A stretch of DNA of 64,000 nt from Vibrio nitrifigilis (GCF_015686695.1 NZ_JADPMR010000001.1:248001-312000); one strand, 5' to 3'; positions 17,140 to 26,932 are shown, counted from the first letter of the stretch. Numbers and translations: made by a program. Notes: generated from the letters alone by a model not told the origin.

Positions 17140-18612
17140 ATGTTGTGGTTTCTTACCTGTGTAGCAGCTTTGATTGCCGGCTACTTTATCTATGGCGCCT
17201 TTGTAGAAAAAGTATTTGGCATCAACGAAAAACGTTTAACACCAGCCCATACCAAAGCTGACGGTGTTGATTATGTTCCGATGTCGACTCCTAAAGTATA
17301 CTTGGTTCAATTACTGAATATTGCGGGTGTAGGTCCGATTTTCGGCCCTATTATGGGCGCACTGTATGGCCCAGCGGCAATGTTATGGATTGTCATTGGC
17401 TGTATCTTCGCGGGAGCAGTACATGATTATTTCTCAGGCATGCTGTCTGTTCGTAATGACGGAGCCTCTGTACCCAGCATTACAGGTAAATATTTAGGTA
17501 ATGGCGCCAAACATTTCATGAACATTTTTGCCATTGTCTTATTGCTGCTTGTCGGCGTGGTTTTTGTTTCAGCACCAGCCGGTATGATCACAAACCTGAT
17601 CAATGAACAAACTGGATTTCATGTCAGTATGACCTCAATGGTCATCGTGATATTTGCCTATTATATTTTGGCGACTATTGTCCCAGTCGATAAAATTATT
17701 GGCCGTTTTTATCCACTATTTGGTGCCCTATTAATCTTCATGTCGGTTGGGTTGATTGGTGCCATTGCGGTATCAGATCAGCACCAAATTCTAGCTGGCT
17801 TCCAAGTCAGTGACATGTTCCATAACCTTAACCCTCACGATATGCCATTGTGGCCAGCGCTATTTATCACTATCGCTTGTGGTGCTATTTCAGGCTTCCA
17901 TGCCACTCAATCGCCTTTGATGGCTCGGTGTATGGAAAACGAGAAGAATGGTCGCTTTGTTTTCTTCGGTGCCATGATAGGCGAAGGAATCATTGCGTTA
18001 ATCTGGTGTGCAGTGGCGCTATCATTCTTCGGCTCATTAGACAATTTATCCGATGCTGTGCGACACGGTGGGCCTGGTAATGTTGTTTACTCAGCTTCAT
18101 TTGGTTTACTTGGGGTATTTGGTGGTGTGCTGGCCTTCTTAGGTGTGGTTATTCTGCCGATCACATCGGGTGACACCGCATTCCGCTCCAGTCGTCTCAT
18201 CTTGGCTGAATACTTCAATATGGAGCAAAAGACACTGCGCAATCGTCTTTTGATGGCTGTGCCACTATTTATTATCGGTGGGATCCTGACTCAAGTCGAT
18301 TTCGGCATTATCTGGCGTTACTTCGGTTTTGCGAACCAAACAACAGCGGTAATGATGCTCTGGACTGCGTCAGCTTATTTGCTCAAACACAATAAGCTTC
18401 ACTGGATCTGCACCATTCCAGCAGTATTTATGACCGCCGTGTGTATCACATTTATTTTAAATAACCATACTCTAGGCTTTGGTATGCCAATGACGATTTC
18501 TACACTAATTGGTACTGGGTTATCTTTAGTCGCGATGGTGTATGTGATGGTCACTTCAAAATCTAAAGCCAATTCTGATGAATTGAACGCTTCAGAATCT
18601 AAACACGCGTAA
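17140..18612 (+). CDS. CstA/BtsT-family transporter (likely pyruvate or peptide uptake)
   Basis: Inner-membrane protein of the carbon-starvation CstA family, to which the E. coli pyruvate/H+ symporter BtsT belongs. The 490 residues are largely hydrophobic with some 12-14 membrane segments. Family motifs include NIAGVGPIFGPIMGALYGPAAMLW, FAGAVHDYFSGMLSVRNDGASVP and GAISGFHATQSPLMARCMENE. It is clearly shorter than E. coli CstA and BtsT (about 700-716). The upstream repeats and the BtsSR-like pair 6 kb away suggest pyruvate-responsive expression. The substrate is inferred from the family. Confidence 0.87.
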   Translation: MLWFLTCVAALIAGYFIYGAFVEKVFGINEKRLTPAHTKADGVDYVPMSTPKVYLVQLLNIAGVGPIFGPIMGALYGPAAMLWIVIGCIFAGAVHDYFSGMLSVRNDGASVPSITGKYLGNGAKHFMNIFAIVLLLLVGVVFVSAPAGMITNLINEQTGFHVSMTSMVIVIFAYYILATIVPVDKIIGRFYPLFGALLIFMSVGLIGAIAVSDQHQILAGFQVSDMFHNLNPHDMPLWPALFITIACGAISGFHATQSPLMARCMENEKNGRFVFFGAMIGEGIIALIWCAVALSFFGSLDNLSDAVRHGGPGNVVYSASFGLLGVFGGVLAFLGVVILPITSGDTAFRSSRLILAEYFNMEQKTLRNRLLMAVPLFIIGGILTQVDFGIIWRYFGFANQTTAVMMLWTASAYLLKHNKLHWICTIPAVFMTAVCITFILNNHTLGFGMPMTISTLIGTGLSLVAMVYVMVTSKSKANSDELNASESKHA

Positions 18613-18614
18613 TG

Positions 18615-18632
18615 TATACCCAAGTAACCTTG
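18615..18632. repeat. Solo fragment of the Vibrio-type intergenic repeat end
   Basis: TATACCCAAGTAACCTTG matches the outer 16 bases of the terminal repeat of the element at 36685-36950. It lies between the transporter stop and its terminator, with no partner end nearby. Confidence 0.5.
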
Positions 18633-18643
18633 TTTAGAAAAGC

Positions 18644-18673
18644 AAGAGGGCGTCACTTTGTGACGCCCTCTTT
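18644..18673. terminator. Bidirectional terminator between the CstA-type gene and ispH
   Basis: A 13-bp perfect stem, AAGAGGGCGTCAC (18644-18656) paired with 18660-18672, loop TTT. It lies between two convergent genes. Confidence 0.85.
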
Positions 18674-18689
18674 AGTCTTTAACTCAAGG

Positions 18690-19652
18690 TTAATCAACTT
18701 GCTTTATTTGCAGCTCTTTAGGCACTTCAAAGAACATATTTTCTTCACGGCCTAATACATTTTCTACAGCTGTAGCACCGTAAGCCTTAATACGATCAAG
18801 AATTTGATCCACTAATTCTTCTGGTGCTGAGGCCCCAGCTGTCACACCAACCAGTTGCGCACTATCAAACCAATGCTGTTCCATATCTTCAGGACAATCA
18901 GTGAGATATCCAGGGGTGCCTAACTTTTCTGATAACTCTTTTAGACGCGTGGAATTTGATGAGTTCTTCGAACCAACCACTATCATGACATCAACCTGAG
19001 ACGCCAACGCACGTACCGCATCCTGACGGTTTTGGGTCGCATAACAAATATCATCTTTACGCGGCCCCTGAATTTTAGGAAAGACTACGCGTAATCGATC
19101 AATAACGTCTGCGGTTTCATCTACAGATAGAGTCGTTTGACTCACATAATGAAGATTATCTGGGTGCTTCACCTTTTTCTGTAATGCATCCACATCCGCA
19201 GGGTTCTCTACAAGGTACATTCCACCTTCATCGCTGGTGTACTGCCCCATCGTACCTTCCACCTCAGGGTGACCAGCATGACCAATCAATACGACTTCCA
19301 TATGCTTACGACTCGCACGAGCCACTTCCATATGAACTTTAGTCACGAGTGGACAGGTTGCATCGAACACGGTTAAATCACGTTCTTTTGCTTCCTGACG
19401 CACGGCTTGCGATACTCCATGAGCGGAAAAAATCACAATATTATCGTCTGGAACTTCATGTAATTCTTCCACGAAGATAGCGCCACGTTGTTTTAAGCCT
19501 TCCACCACAAAACGGTTGTGAACCACTTCATGACGAACATAAATAGGTGGCTCATAGATTTCTAAAGCGCGTTCAACAATGCTGATGGCACGATCAACAC
19601 CCGCACAAAATCCGCGTGGGTTTGCTAACAGTATTTTCATTTCTTTGCTCAT
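18690..19652 (-). CDS. ispH: 4-hydroxy-3-methylbut-2-enyl diphosphate reductase IspH
   Basis: Last step of the MEP isoprenoid pathway: HMBPP to IPP and DMAPP, using a [4Fe-4S] cluster. The three cluster Cys are in GFCAG (residue 16), FDATCPLV and DDICYATQNRQ. The conserved HPEVEGT loop carries the catalytic Glu region. 320 residues, close to E. coli IspH (316). It lies 31 nt after fkpB in the same direction, the usual fkpB-ispH pairing. An ATG four codons further in is an alternative start. Confidence 0.96.
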   Translation of the reverse strand: MSKEMKILLANPRGFCAGVDRAISIVERALEIYEPPIYVRHEVVHNRFVVEGLKQRGAIFVEELHEVPDDNIVIFSAHGVSQAVRQEAKERDLTVFDATCPLVTKVHMEVARASRKHMEVVLIGHAGHPEVEGTMGQYTSDEGGMYLVENPADVDALQKKVKHPDNLHYVSQTTLSVDETADVIDRLRVVFPKIQGPRKDDICYATQNRQDAVRALASQVDVMIVVGSKNSSNSTRLKELSEKLGTPGYLTDCPEDMEQHWFDSAQLVGVTAGASAPEELVDQILDRIKAYGATAVENVLGREENMFFEVPKELQIKQVD

Positions 19653-19683
19653 GGTTATATTTTGGCTGGTATTCTACGGTAAG

Positions 19684-20115
19684 TTACTCAACAGATAAAA
19701 TTTCTACATCGAAGATAACATCTTGCCCAGCAAGTGGATGATTGAAATCCACCGTAACAGAATCACCCGCAATTTCAGTAATGATGCCCGGAATCTCATG
19801 ACCATCGGGGCCACTAAAAGCCATAATGGTGCCAATCTCAACTTGCGCTTCACCGACAAACTTAGCTCTATCCATATATTGAATATTATCTGGGTTAGGT
19901 TGACCAAATGCATCAGCTGCTTTGAGCTCAACCGCTTTTGTTTCCCCAGCTTTCATCCCTATCAGATGACGTTCAAAATTATCACTGATATTGCCATCGC
20001 CAATGACAAATTGGGCCGGTTTTCCCATGTTATGGGTGCTATCAGCTATCGAACCATCTTTTAACTTAATAGTGAAATGTAGGGTGACTACAGAATGCTC
20101 AGTTATCGCTGTCAC
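19684..20115 (-). CDS. fkpB: FKBP-type peptidyl-prolyl isomerase FkpB (SlpA)
   Basis: Cytosolic proline isomerase/chaperone of the SlyD-like class. The FKBP half-barrel begins VTLHFTIKLKDGSIADSTHNMGKPAQFVIGDG. The inserted IF domain and the closing DFNHPLAGQDVIFDVEI, typical of SlpA/SlyD proteins, are present. 143 residues with no His-rich tail, unlike SlyD. A terminator-like hairpin separates it from lspA, so fkpB-ispH may also have its own promoter. Confidence 0.93.
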   Translation of the reverse strand: MTAITEHSVVTLHFTIKLKDGSIADSTHNMGKPAQFVIGDGNISDNFERHLIGMKAGETKAVELKAADAFGQPNPDNIQYMDRAKFVGEAQVEIGTIMAFSGPDGHEIPGIITEIAGDSVTVDFNHPLAGQDVIFDVEILSVE

Positions 20116-20228
20116 GAGAAATGTCCTTGCGTTATGCGGAGTGTATACCGCCTATGTTTACCAAAATACCAATTGTAGTACAGAGTATTATCAAATAAAC
20201 AAAACAGAGGCGACGTATCACTTCTAAC

Positions 20229-20262
20229 AAAAAGCGCCATCCGAATCAACGGACAGCGCTTG
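20229..20262 (-). terminator. Terminator-like hairpin after lspA
   Basis: Inverted repeat 20233-20243 / 20250-20260 (9 of 11 pairs, AGCGC ends) with a T-run on the minus strand. It falls between lspA and fkpB and would limit read-through from the ileS-lspA genes. Confidence 0.65.
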
Positions 20263-20288
20263 TGGTTATTTCATTTTACGCAGCGATA

Positions 20289-20795
20289 TCACTGGCTTTT
20301 TTTCTTACCAATAAAGCCATCTAATACGATCATTATCGCCCCAATGCAGATAGCACTGTCGGCAAGATTAAAGGCTGGCCAATGGTAATTTCCCCAAAAG
20401 ACATCAAGGTAATCCACCACATACCCATGAACTATGCGGTCAAACACATTACCCACAGCGCCACCAATAATCAGTGCGTAAGCGATGTTACTCCACTTTT
20501 CTTTGGCCTCTGAACGACGCATCGTCAGAATGAGAAAGACCACCACTGCAAAGGCTATAAGCGTAAATAACCAGCGCTGCCAACCTGCTTGGTTGCTTAA
20601 AAAGCTAAAAGCAGCCCCATGGTTATGCACATACACTATGTTAAAAAATGGTAAAACCGACACGTGGTTTTCCCAGCCATAGCCTACAGAGCCCATTACT
20701 ATGAATTTAATAGCAATATCAGCAATGAATACGAGTAGCGCTAGCGCTAACCAGCGCACTCCCGATTGTTTGAGCGTTATAGCCTGTTTTGTCAT
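20289..20795 (-). CDS. lspA: Lipoprotein signal peptidase (SPase II)
   Basis: Inner-membrane aspartic protease that removes signal peptides from diacylglyceryl-prolipoproteins. Four hydrophobic helices are apparent. Conserved boxes are VHNHGAAFSFL, GGAVGNVFDRIVHGYVVDYLDV (first catalytic Asp) and WPAFNLADSAICIG (second catalytic Asp). 168 residues, as usual. It starts 15 nt after the ileS stop, the common ileS-lspA arrangement. Lgt, which acts one step earlier on the same substrates, is encoded at 29408-30226. Confidence 0.96.
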   Translation of the reverse strand: MTKQAITLKQSGVRWLALALLVFIADIAIKFIVMGSVGYGWENHVSVLPFFNIVYVHNHGAAFSFLSNQAGWQRWLFTLIAFAVVVFLILTMRRSEAKEKWSNIAYALIIGGAVGNVFDRIVHGYVVDYLDVFWGNYHWPAFNLADSAICIGAIMIVLDGFIGKKKSQ

Positions 20796-20810
20796 GAATA
20801 CCGTCTTTTA

Positions 20811-23654
20811 TTATGCGTACTTACGTACTTCACCTTCGCCTTCAACGTTAGACACACAACGACCACAAATAGTTTCGTGGCCTTTAATTGTGCCTACATC
20901 GTCGGTATGGTGCCAGCAACGTTCACATTTATGAGCTTCAGTTTTAACCACTTCAACAAACAGACCTTCATGATCAGTCTCTTGAGCGTTCGCGGTTTTC
21001 TCTGCAAGAGGTTTTACTGTTGCACCAGAGGTAATAAGAACAAAACGCAATTCGTTTTCAAGCTTATTGAGTTTCTCAGTTAAAGCATCATCAGCAAACA
21101 AGGTCACTTCTGCTTGTAGAGAACCACCAATCACTTTTTCACTGCGTGCCGCTTCCAATAGTTTGTTCACAGAGCCACGTACATGCTGAATTTCCGTCCA
21201 GAACTCATTATTAAGCTCTTCGCCTTCGGCAAGGCCGAATAGACCATCGAACCACTCTTCAGTGAAAACATACTTAGCACGGTTTTCACCATTTGCTTGT
21301 TTCACTGGCATTGCGTTCCAGATCTCATCAGCAGTGAACGACATAATAGGTGCCATCCAACGAACTAGAGCTTCAACAATGAAGTACAGGGCAGTTTGAC
21401 AACTACGTTGTGCATGGCCACCTTGTTTTGCTGTGTACTGACGGTCTTTGATTACATCTAGGTAGAAAGAACCCATTTCAATTGAGCAGAAATGCATCAA
21501 ACGTTGAACAACATTGTGCATGTTGTATTCTTCGTATGCTTTGAGGATGTCATCTTGGAACGCTTGTGCACGGCCAACAGCCCAACGATCCAACGCAACC
21601 ATTTCATCAGCAGGAACAACGTCAGTTTCTGGGTTGAAACCATTTAGGTTAGCCAAGAAGAAACGCGCTGTATTACGAATACGGCGGTATGCATCAGCAC
21701 TGTGTTTCAAAATTTCATCAGAAACAGCAACTTCACCGGTATAATCCGTTGAAGCAACCCACAAACGAAGAATGTCTGCACCTAGCTTGTTCGTTACATC
21801 TTTTGGTGCAACCACGTTACCGATGGACTTAGACATTTTACGGCCTTGACCATCAACCACGAAACCATGCGTTAATACTTCTTTGTAAGGTGCTTTGCCT
21901 TTCGTTGCTACAGCAGTAATCAAAGAAGATTGGAACCAACCACGGTGTTGGTCAGAACCTTCAAGGTACATGTCAGGTTCATTACCGTTGAACTCTTCAC
22001 GAGCATCCACAACTGAGTAATGAGTAACACCAGAATCAAACCATACGTCTAGAGTATCCAATACTTTTTCGTATTGCTCAGCATCGGCACCAATTAACGT
22101 TTCTGGCTCAACATCCCACCATGCTTGAATACCTTTTTCTTCAACGAGTTGAGCTACTTTTTCAATAATAGCTAGCGTATCAGGGTGTAGTTCAGCAGTC
22201 TCTTTGTGTACGAATAGAGTAATTGGAGTACCCCAAGTACGCTGACGAGAAATACACCATTCAGGGCGACCCTCAACCATACCTTCAATACGGCTTTGAC
22301 CCCAATCAGGCATCCATTTTACGCCTTTGATCGCTTCAAGGGCATTTTTACGCAGGCCATTTTGGTCCATAGAGACAAACCACTGTGGCGTTGCGCGGAA
22401 AATAATTGGCGTTTTGTGGCGCCAGCAATGAGGGTAGCTGTGCACAAACTCTTCGTAATGAAGTAACGCGCCTTTTTCTTTTAGTAGCTCAACCACAGCA
22501 GGGTTAGCTTTAAAGACATGTTGACCAGCAAAGAACTCAGTATCAGGTAGATAAACACCGTTAGAACCAACTGGGTTCGCTACTTCTAGACCATATTTTT
22601 GACCAACAACAAAGTCTTCTTGACCATGTCCTGGCGCAGTATGAACCACACCGGTACCGGCATCAGTCGTTACGTGATCACCAAGAATCGCAGGTACGGT
22701 AAATGCTAGGAATGGATGTTGGAATTGCAGTAATTCCAAATCAACACCTTTGCTGTAACCAAGTGCACGGTAATTTTCGATGCCCGCGCGAGCCATCACA
22801 TCTTTAAGTAGCTCTGTTGCAACGATAATACGCTCAGGGTTATCGCCTTCGACTTGAACCAACACATATTCAAGGTCTTCACGAACACAAACCGCACGGT
22901 TTGCCGGAAGAGTCCATGGTGTCGTTGTCCAGATAACGATTGAGATATCACCTTCACCTTGTTCACCTTCGAAAGCAAATTTGCTCAGAAGTGCTGCTTC
23001 ATCAGCCACTTTAAAGCGAACATCAATAGATGGCGATGTCTTATCTTTATATTCAACTTCAGCTTCCGCTAGAGCAGAACCACATTCTGTACACCAGTGA
23101 ACAGGTTTAAAACCTTTGTGTAGGTGGCCATTATCCGCAATCTTACCTAAAGCACGAATAATGTTAGCTTCTGTAGCAAAATCCATAGTGCGATATGGTT
23201 TATCCCAATCGCCCGTAATTCCAAGACGCTTAAAGCTCTCTTTTTGGCCTTCAACTTGGCCCGCTGCATATTCACGACATTTTTCACGGAATTCAGCGGC
23301 AGTCAGTTTCTTGCCTGGTTTGCCAAATTTTTTCTCTACCATCAATTCGATAGGTAGGCCGTGGCAGTCCCAACCTGGGATATATGGAGCATCAAAACCT
23401 GAAAGTGTTTTGGATTTAATAATAATGTCTTTAAGAATCTTATTCAGTGCGTGACCAATATGAATGTCACCGTTGGCATACGGAGGGCCATCGTGTAATA
23501 CGAAAGATTTTTTGCCTTTTTTGGCTTTACGGATCGCACCGTAAAGATCTTCTTCATACCAACGCTGAAGCATTTCTGGCTCACGATTGGCCAGATTGCC
23601 ACGCATCGGAAACCCTGTTTCAGGTAGGTTCAGGGTATCTTTATACTCACTCAT
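20811..23654 (-). CDS. ileS: Isoleucyl-tRNA synthetase
   Basis: Class I aminoacyl-tRNA synthetase charging tRNA-Ile, with an editing domain. The HIGH motif appears as GDIHIGHALNK near residue 65 and KMSKS as GRKMSKSIGN near residue 605. The editing CP1 insertion lies between them (TTPWTLPANRAV). The C-terminus has the zinc site CERCW...CGRCVSN. 947 residues, close to E. coli (938). Flanked by ribF upstream and lspA downstream on the same strand. Confidence 0.97.
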   Translation of the reverse strand: MSEYKDTLNLPETGFPMRGNLANREPEMLQRWYEEDLYGAIRKAKKGKKSFVLHDGPPYANGDIHIGHALNKILKDIIIKSKTLSGFDAPYIPGWDCHGLPIELMVEKKFGKPGKKLTAAEFREKCREYAAGQVEGQKESFKRLGITGDWDKPYRTMDFATEANIIRALGKIADNGHLHKGFKPVHWCTECGSALAEAEVEYKDKTSPSIDVRFKVADEAALLSKFAFEGEQGEGDISIVIWTTTPWTLPANRAVCVREDLEYVLVQVEGDNPERIIVATELLKDVMARAGIENYRALGYSKGVDLELLQFQHPFLAFTVPAILGDHVTTDAGTGVVHTAPGHGQEDFVVGQKYGLEVANPVGSNGVYLPDTEFFAGQHVFKANPAVVELLKEKGALLHYEEFVHSYPHCWRHKTPIIFRATPQWFVSMDQNGLRKNALEAIKGVKWMPDWGQSRIEGMVEGRPEWCISRQRTWGTPITLFVHKETAELHPDTLAIIEKVAQLVEEKGIQAWWDVEPETLIGADAEQYEKVLDTLDVWFDSGVTHYSVVDAREEFNGNEPDMYLEGSDQHRGWFQSSLITAVATKGKAPYKEVLTHGFVVDGQGRKMSKSIGNVVAPKDVTNKLGADILRLWVASTDYTGEVAVSDEILKHSADAYRRIRNTARFFLANLNGFNPETDVVPADEMVALDRWAVGRAQAFQDDILKAYEEYNMHNVVQRLMHFCSIEMGSFYLDVIKDRQYTAKQGGHAQRSCQTALYFIVEALVRWMAPIMSFTADEIWNAMPVKQANGENRAKYVFTEEWFDGLFGLAEGEELNNEFWTEIQHVRGSVNKLLEAARSEKVIGGSLQAEVTLFADDALTEKLNKLENELRFVLITSGATVKPLAEKTANAQETDHEGLFVEVVKTEAHKCERCWHHTDDVGTIKGHETICGRCVSNVEGEGEVRKYA

Positions 23655-23716
23655 CGATTCTTAATTCCGTTAGTTGGGCGAAGTTAGACATTATGTTGAA
23701 AGGTAGATATTTCCAA

Positions 23717-24652
23717 TCAACCCTTACGCTGACGCAGCCACACCCTTGCTGCCTCAGCATCCAATTCGATCTGTTGTTTTAGTTCATCAAACGACGCGAA
23801 TTTTACTTCGTCACGCAATTTATGCAAAAGGAGAACTTCTAACTGTTTACCGTATAAATTGTCATGAAAGTCGAATAAATGAACTTCTAATTGTTGGCGG
23901 ACACCGTTAACTGTTGGTCGTTGGCCAATATTAGCCACGCCACCAATCGCAGTATTCCCGAGCCCTTTTACTTCTACGACATAAACACCAGAAACGGGAG
24001 AAACACAGCGTTTCAATGGTATATTCGCAGTAGGAAAACCTATTGTTCTTCCAAGTTTTCTACCGTGAGACACTCGACCACTAATACTGTAATCACGACC
24101 TAGCATATCGGCTGCAGAGGCCAAATTATCACTAGCAAGTGCTTCACGAATTGCGGTACTACTTACTCGTAAGCTGGATAGGCAAAAGCTCTGCGTACTG
24201 ACGACTTCAAAGCCATATTGTTGGCCTGCTTGCTGCAATATGGCAAAGTTGCCCTGTCTTTCTCGGCCAAAGCAGAAGTCATCACCTACTACGAGAAACT
24301 TAACACCCAATTGCTTGACCAACAAGTCATGGACAAAGCTTTCCGCCGTCATAGAAGCAAAATGGTAATTAAAATTCACACATAGCAAACGATCAATCCC
24401 CAGTTTATCGAGCTGAACGAACTTATCTCGTAAGCGCGTCAGTCGAGCGGGAGCTCGATCTTTTGCAAACAATTCCATAGGTTGCGGTTCAAATGTCATC
24501 ACCACAGAGTCGAGCCCAAGTCGCTCAGCTCGTTGTGAAACCTGACGAAGAACTTGCTGATGCCCAAGGTGAACACCGTCAAAGTTCCCTATCGTCAATA
24601 CACAGCCATGATGGTGTGATTTGATATTATGTATGCCGCGAACGAATTCCAT
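23717..24652 (-). CDS. ribF: Bifunctional riboflavin kinase / FAD synthetase
   Basis: Makes FMN from riboflavin, then FAD. The N-terminal nucleotidyltransferase domain has TIGNFDGVHLGHQ (HxGH-type motif). The C-terminal riboflavin kinase domain has GRKLGRTIGFPTANI and the GVYVVEV strand. 311 residues, matching the family. It sits between murJ and ileS, as in many gamma-proteobacteria. Confidence 0.96.
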   Translation of the reverse strand: MEFVRGIHNIKSHHHGCVLTIGNFDGVHLGHQQVLRQVSQRAERLGLDSVVMTFEPQPMELFAKDRAPARLTRLRDKFVQLDKLGIDRLLCVNFNYHFASMTAESFVHDLLVKQLGVKFLVVGDDFCFGRERQGNFAILQQAGQQYGFEVVSTQSFCLSSLRVSSTAIREALASDNLASAADMLGRDYSISGRVSHGRKLGRTIGFPTANIPLKRCVSPVSGVYVVEVKGLGNTAIGGVANIGQRPTVNGVRQQLEVHLFDFHDNLYGKQLEVLLLHKLRDEVKFASFDELKQQIELDAEAARVWLRQRKG

Positions 24653-24722
24653 CAGAATCTGTTTAAAACCTACTTTTATTATTGTTAGAGCGTGAAACTG
24701 GCGGATTATACCCTAAAGCACC

Positions 24723-26285
24723 TTAATCTGTCGCCGCTTTTAAATCTTTTAAGCGAACACCCAATATAAGAGCTGAAACAATATACACACCAGCACCAAG
24801 TACAATTAATCCGATTAGCATTGACGCTCGGTGCGATAAATCCCAGGTTAACCAAACAGACATATCAGCTAATTGCCATTCCACTGCTGCGACCATAAGC
24901 GCACCAGCAAGAATCAAACGTACAATAAAGCCAATCGTTTTGCGAGTCACAATATAGACTCGTTGCAGATGAAGACCACGATACAGCAAGGCCATATTCA
25001 CAAATGCCGAACACGCAGTAGCGATAGCTAAGCCGATATAACCAAAGAACCAAGCAAATATCGCATTCAAAACCATGTTAGTGACCATTGCGACAATACC
25101 GTAACGCACTGGAGTTTTAGTATCTTGCCGTGAGTAGTAACCAGGAGCTAGGACTTTGATCAACATAAAGTTAAGTAAGCCCGATGCATAAGCTAATAGT
25201 GACAGCGAAGCTTGGTGAACATCTTCCGGAGAGAATGAACCGCGCATAAAAAGCACCATGATCATTGGCTTAGCTAGAACCATCAAGCCTAACATGGCAG
25301 GAATACCTAATAGCGTGACCATCCTTACTCCCCAGTCCATCGTTTCGGAGAACCCCGAACGCTGAGCATCAACATGCTTGCGAGACAAAGCTGGAAGAAT
25401 CACAGTGGCAATCGCAATGCCAAACATTCCCAAAGGGAATTCAAGTAAACGATCAGAATAATAGAGCCAACTAATTGAGCCGGTTTGAAGAAAACTAGCG
25501 ATAAAAGTGTCGAACAGTAAATTAATTTGACTGACGGAAACACCAAACAGAGCTGGGATCATCAAGGTTCGTATTTTTACCACTCCCGGATCTCGCCATC
25601 CCCATTTAGGACGAGATAACACGCCCGCTTTTATTAGGAAAGGCAATTGGAAGAAGAACTGCACCATGCCGCCTAAAAACACACCGATCGCTAAGCCAAT
25701 TTCGGGCTCCGCTAATCGAGGTGACAAAAATAGTGCACAAGCAATGATCATCACATTGAGAAATACCGGGGTAAATGACGAGACCGCAAATTTCCCCATC
25801 GTATTTAAAATAGCGCCAGATAAAGCAACAAAAGTGATGAACCACAAATATGGGAACGTAATCTTAAGTAATAAACTCGCCAGCTCAAATTTAGCAGCAG
25901 CCGGTCCTCCATGGAGCCAATCGATAAACCACCCAGCACCAAATACAGCAGTCACCGCACCTGAAAACAGTACTCCACAAATAGTGACGAGACTAACAAT
26001 GACACCTAATGTGCCAGAAGCTCGAGCAACCAGTTCACGTGTTTTATCCATGTCTCCCGAGGCATGATATTCAGTGAGAACAGGAACAAAGGCTTGAGAA
26101 AAAGCGCCTTCAGCAAAAAGACGGCGTAAAAAATTAGGAATTTTATTGGCAAAGAAAAAGACATCAGCACTCGCGCCAGCACCCATTAGGTTCGCAACCA
26201 CAACATCACGAACTAGGCCAAGCACCCGAGAAATCAACGTCATAGCGCTGACAATAATGCCAGACTTGAGCAAGCGTCTACTCAC
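24723..26285 (-). CDS. murJ: Lipid II flippase MurJ
   Basis: Integral membrane MOP-superfamily flippase that moves lipid II across the inner membrane for peptidoglycan synthesis. About 14 hydrophobic helices; the N-terminus RRLLKSGIIVSAMTLISRVLGLVRDVVVANLMGAG is characteristic. I chose a GTG start at 26285 (MSRRLLKSG, 520 residues) because a GAGGT site lies just upstream and homologues begin here. The frame extends 10 codons further to 26315 without support. Confidence 0.95.
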   Translation of the reverse strand: MSRRLLKSGIIVSAMTLISRVLGLVRDVVVANLMGAGASADVFFFANKIPNFLRRLFAEGAFSQAFVPVLTEYHASGDMDKTRELVARASGTLGVIVSLVTICGVLFSGAVTAVFGAGWFIDWLHGGPAAAKFELASLLLKITFPYLWFITFVALSGAILNTMGKFAVSSFTPVFLNVMIIACALFLSPRLAEPEIGLAIGVFLGGMVQFFFQLPFLIKAGVLSRPKWGWRDPGVVKIRTLMIPALFGVSVSQINLLFDTFIASFLQTGSISWLYYSDRLLEFPLGMFGIAIATVILPALSRKHVDAQRSGFSETMDWGVRMVTLLGIPAMLGLMVLAKPMIMVLFMRGSFSPEDVHQASLSLLAYASGLLNFMLIKVLAPGYYSRQDTKTPVRYGIVAMVTNMVLNAIFAWFFGYIGLAIATACSAFVNMALLYRGLHLQRVYIVTRKTIGFIVRLILAGALMVAAVEWQLADMSVWLTWDLSHRASMLIGLIVLGAGVYIVSALILGVRLKDLKAATD

Positions 26286-26364
26286 AGCTACCTCGAAAAA
26301 AACCGCTAAAGTCACATTATCGTGATCAGATAAAAAAGAATGTCAGTTCCTGATTAGATAAGTA

Positions 26365-26394
26365 TTAGCAATGGAAAAAAAATACTGTTAGAAT
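26365..26394 (+). promoter_or_regulatory. Candidate rpsT promoter P1
   Basis: TTAGCA (26365-26370), 18-bp spacer, TAGAAT (26389-26394). E. coli rpsT likewise has two promoters. Confidence 0.4.
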
Positions 26395-26467
26395 CCACGC
26401 CATCTTAACCGCGAAGCTCTTCCGAATCCAAACTTGTTTGGCTTAGGCGGGTTTTTGCACAAATCAT

Positions 26468-26496
26468 TTGACATTTGAGTGCAAATAAGGGATATT
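26468..26496 (+). promoter_or_regulatory. Candidate rpsT promoter P2
   Basis: A perfect TTGACA (26468-26473), 17-bp spacer, GATATT (26491-26496), which would start a leader of about 40 nt. Confidence 0.55.
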
Positions 26497-26544
26497 TCCG
26501 GCCCTTAAATTGTCACCGAACTAAAGTTTTTGGGAGTTAGACCC

Positions 26545-26805
26545 TTGGCAAATAATAAATCTGCTAAGAAGCGCGCTATCCAATCTGAAAAACGTCGTCA
26601 GCACAACGCTAGCCGCCGTTCTATGATGCGCACTTACATGAAAAAAACTGTAGCTGCAATCGCTGCAGGCGACAAAGAAGCTGCAACTGCAGCATTCGCT
26701 GTTGTTACACCAATCCTTGACCGTATGGCAACTAAAGGCCTTATTCACAAGAATAAAGCTGCACGCCATAAGTCTCGTTTCGCTGCTGCTATCAAAGCTC
26801 TTTAA
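26545..26805 (+). CDS. rpsT: Ribosomal protein S20
   Basis: Small-subunit protein that binds 16S rRNA. The sequence ANNKSAKKRAIQSEKRRQHN and its lysine/arginine-rich helices are typical. The start is a TTG (26545), the rare codon also used by E. coli rpsT, where it takes part in autogenous control. A second TTG five codons upstream (26530) is in frame but would add GVRPL, which the family lacks. 86 residues. Divergent from murJ. Confidence 0.96.
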   Translation: MANNKSAKKRAIQSEKRRQHNASRRSMMRTYMKKTVAAIAAGDKEAATAAFAVVTPILDRMATKGLIHKNKAARHKSRFAAAIKAL

Positions 26806-26828
26806 TCAGAGTCAGATACTACAGTGAC

Positions 26829-26857
26829 AAAAAAAACCGGCTCACGCCGGTTTTTTT
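26829..26857 (+). terminator. Terminator of rpsT
   Basis: CCGGC/GCCGG stem (26837-26841, 26846-26850) extended by A:T pairs, loop TCAC, long T-run. Confidence 0.88.
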
Positions 26858-26870
26858 ATTTCTGCCTGTC

Positions 26871-26925
26871 TAAAAAAATATACCAATCACAATGATGTTG
26901 TGGTGCTTACCACTGTGACTGGTAT
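26871..26925 (-). terminator. Two-tier hairpin terminator of hlyU
   Basis: The outer stem pairs 26880-26891 with 26914-26925 (11 of 12). Inside it is a GTGGT/ACCAC stem. On the minus strand a T-run follows (26873-26879). Confidence 0.65.
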
Positions 26926-26932
26926 CTTGTTA

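Noticed and set aside
25666..26067. 133-codon open frame on the plus strand across murJ
   Set aside because: It is antisense to a conserved membrane protein gene, has no SD and its translation looks like no protein family.
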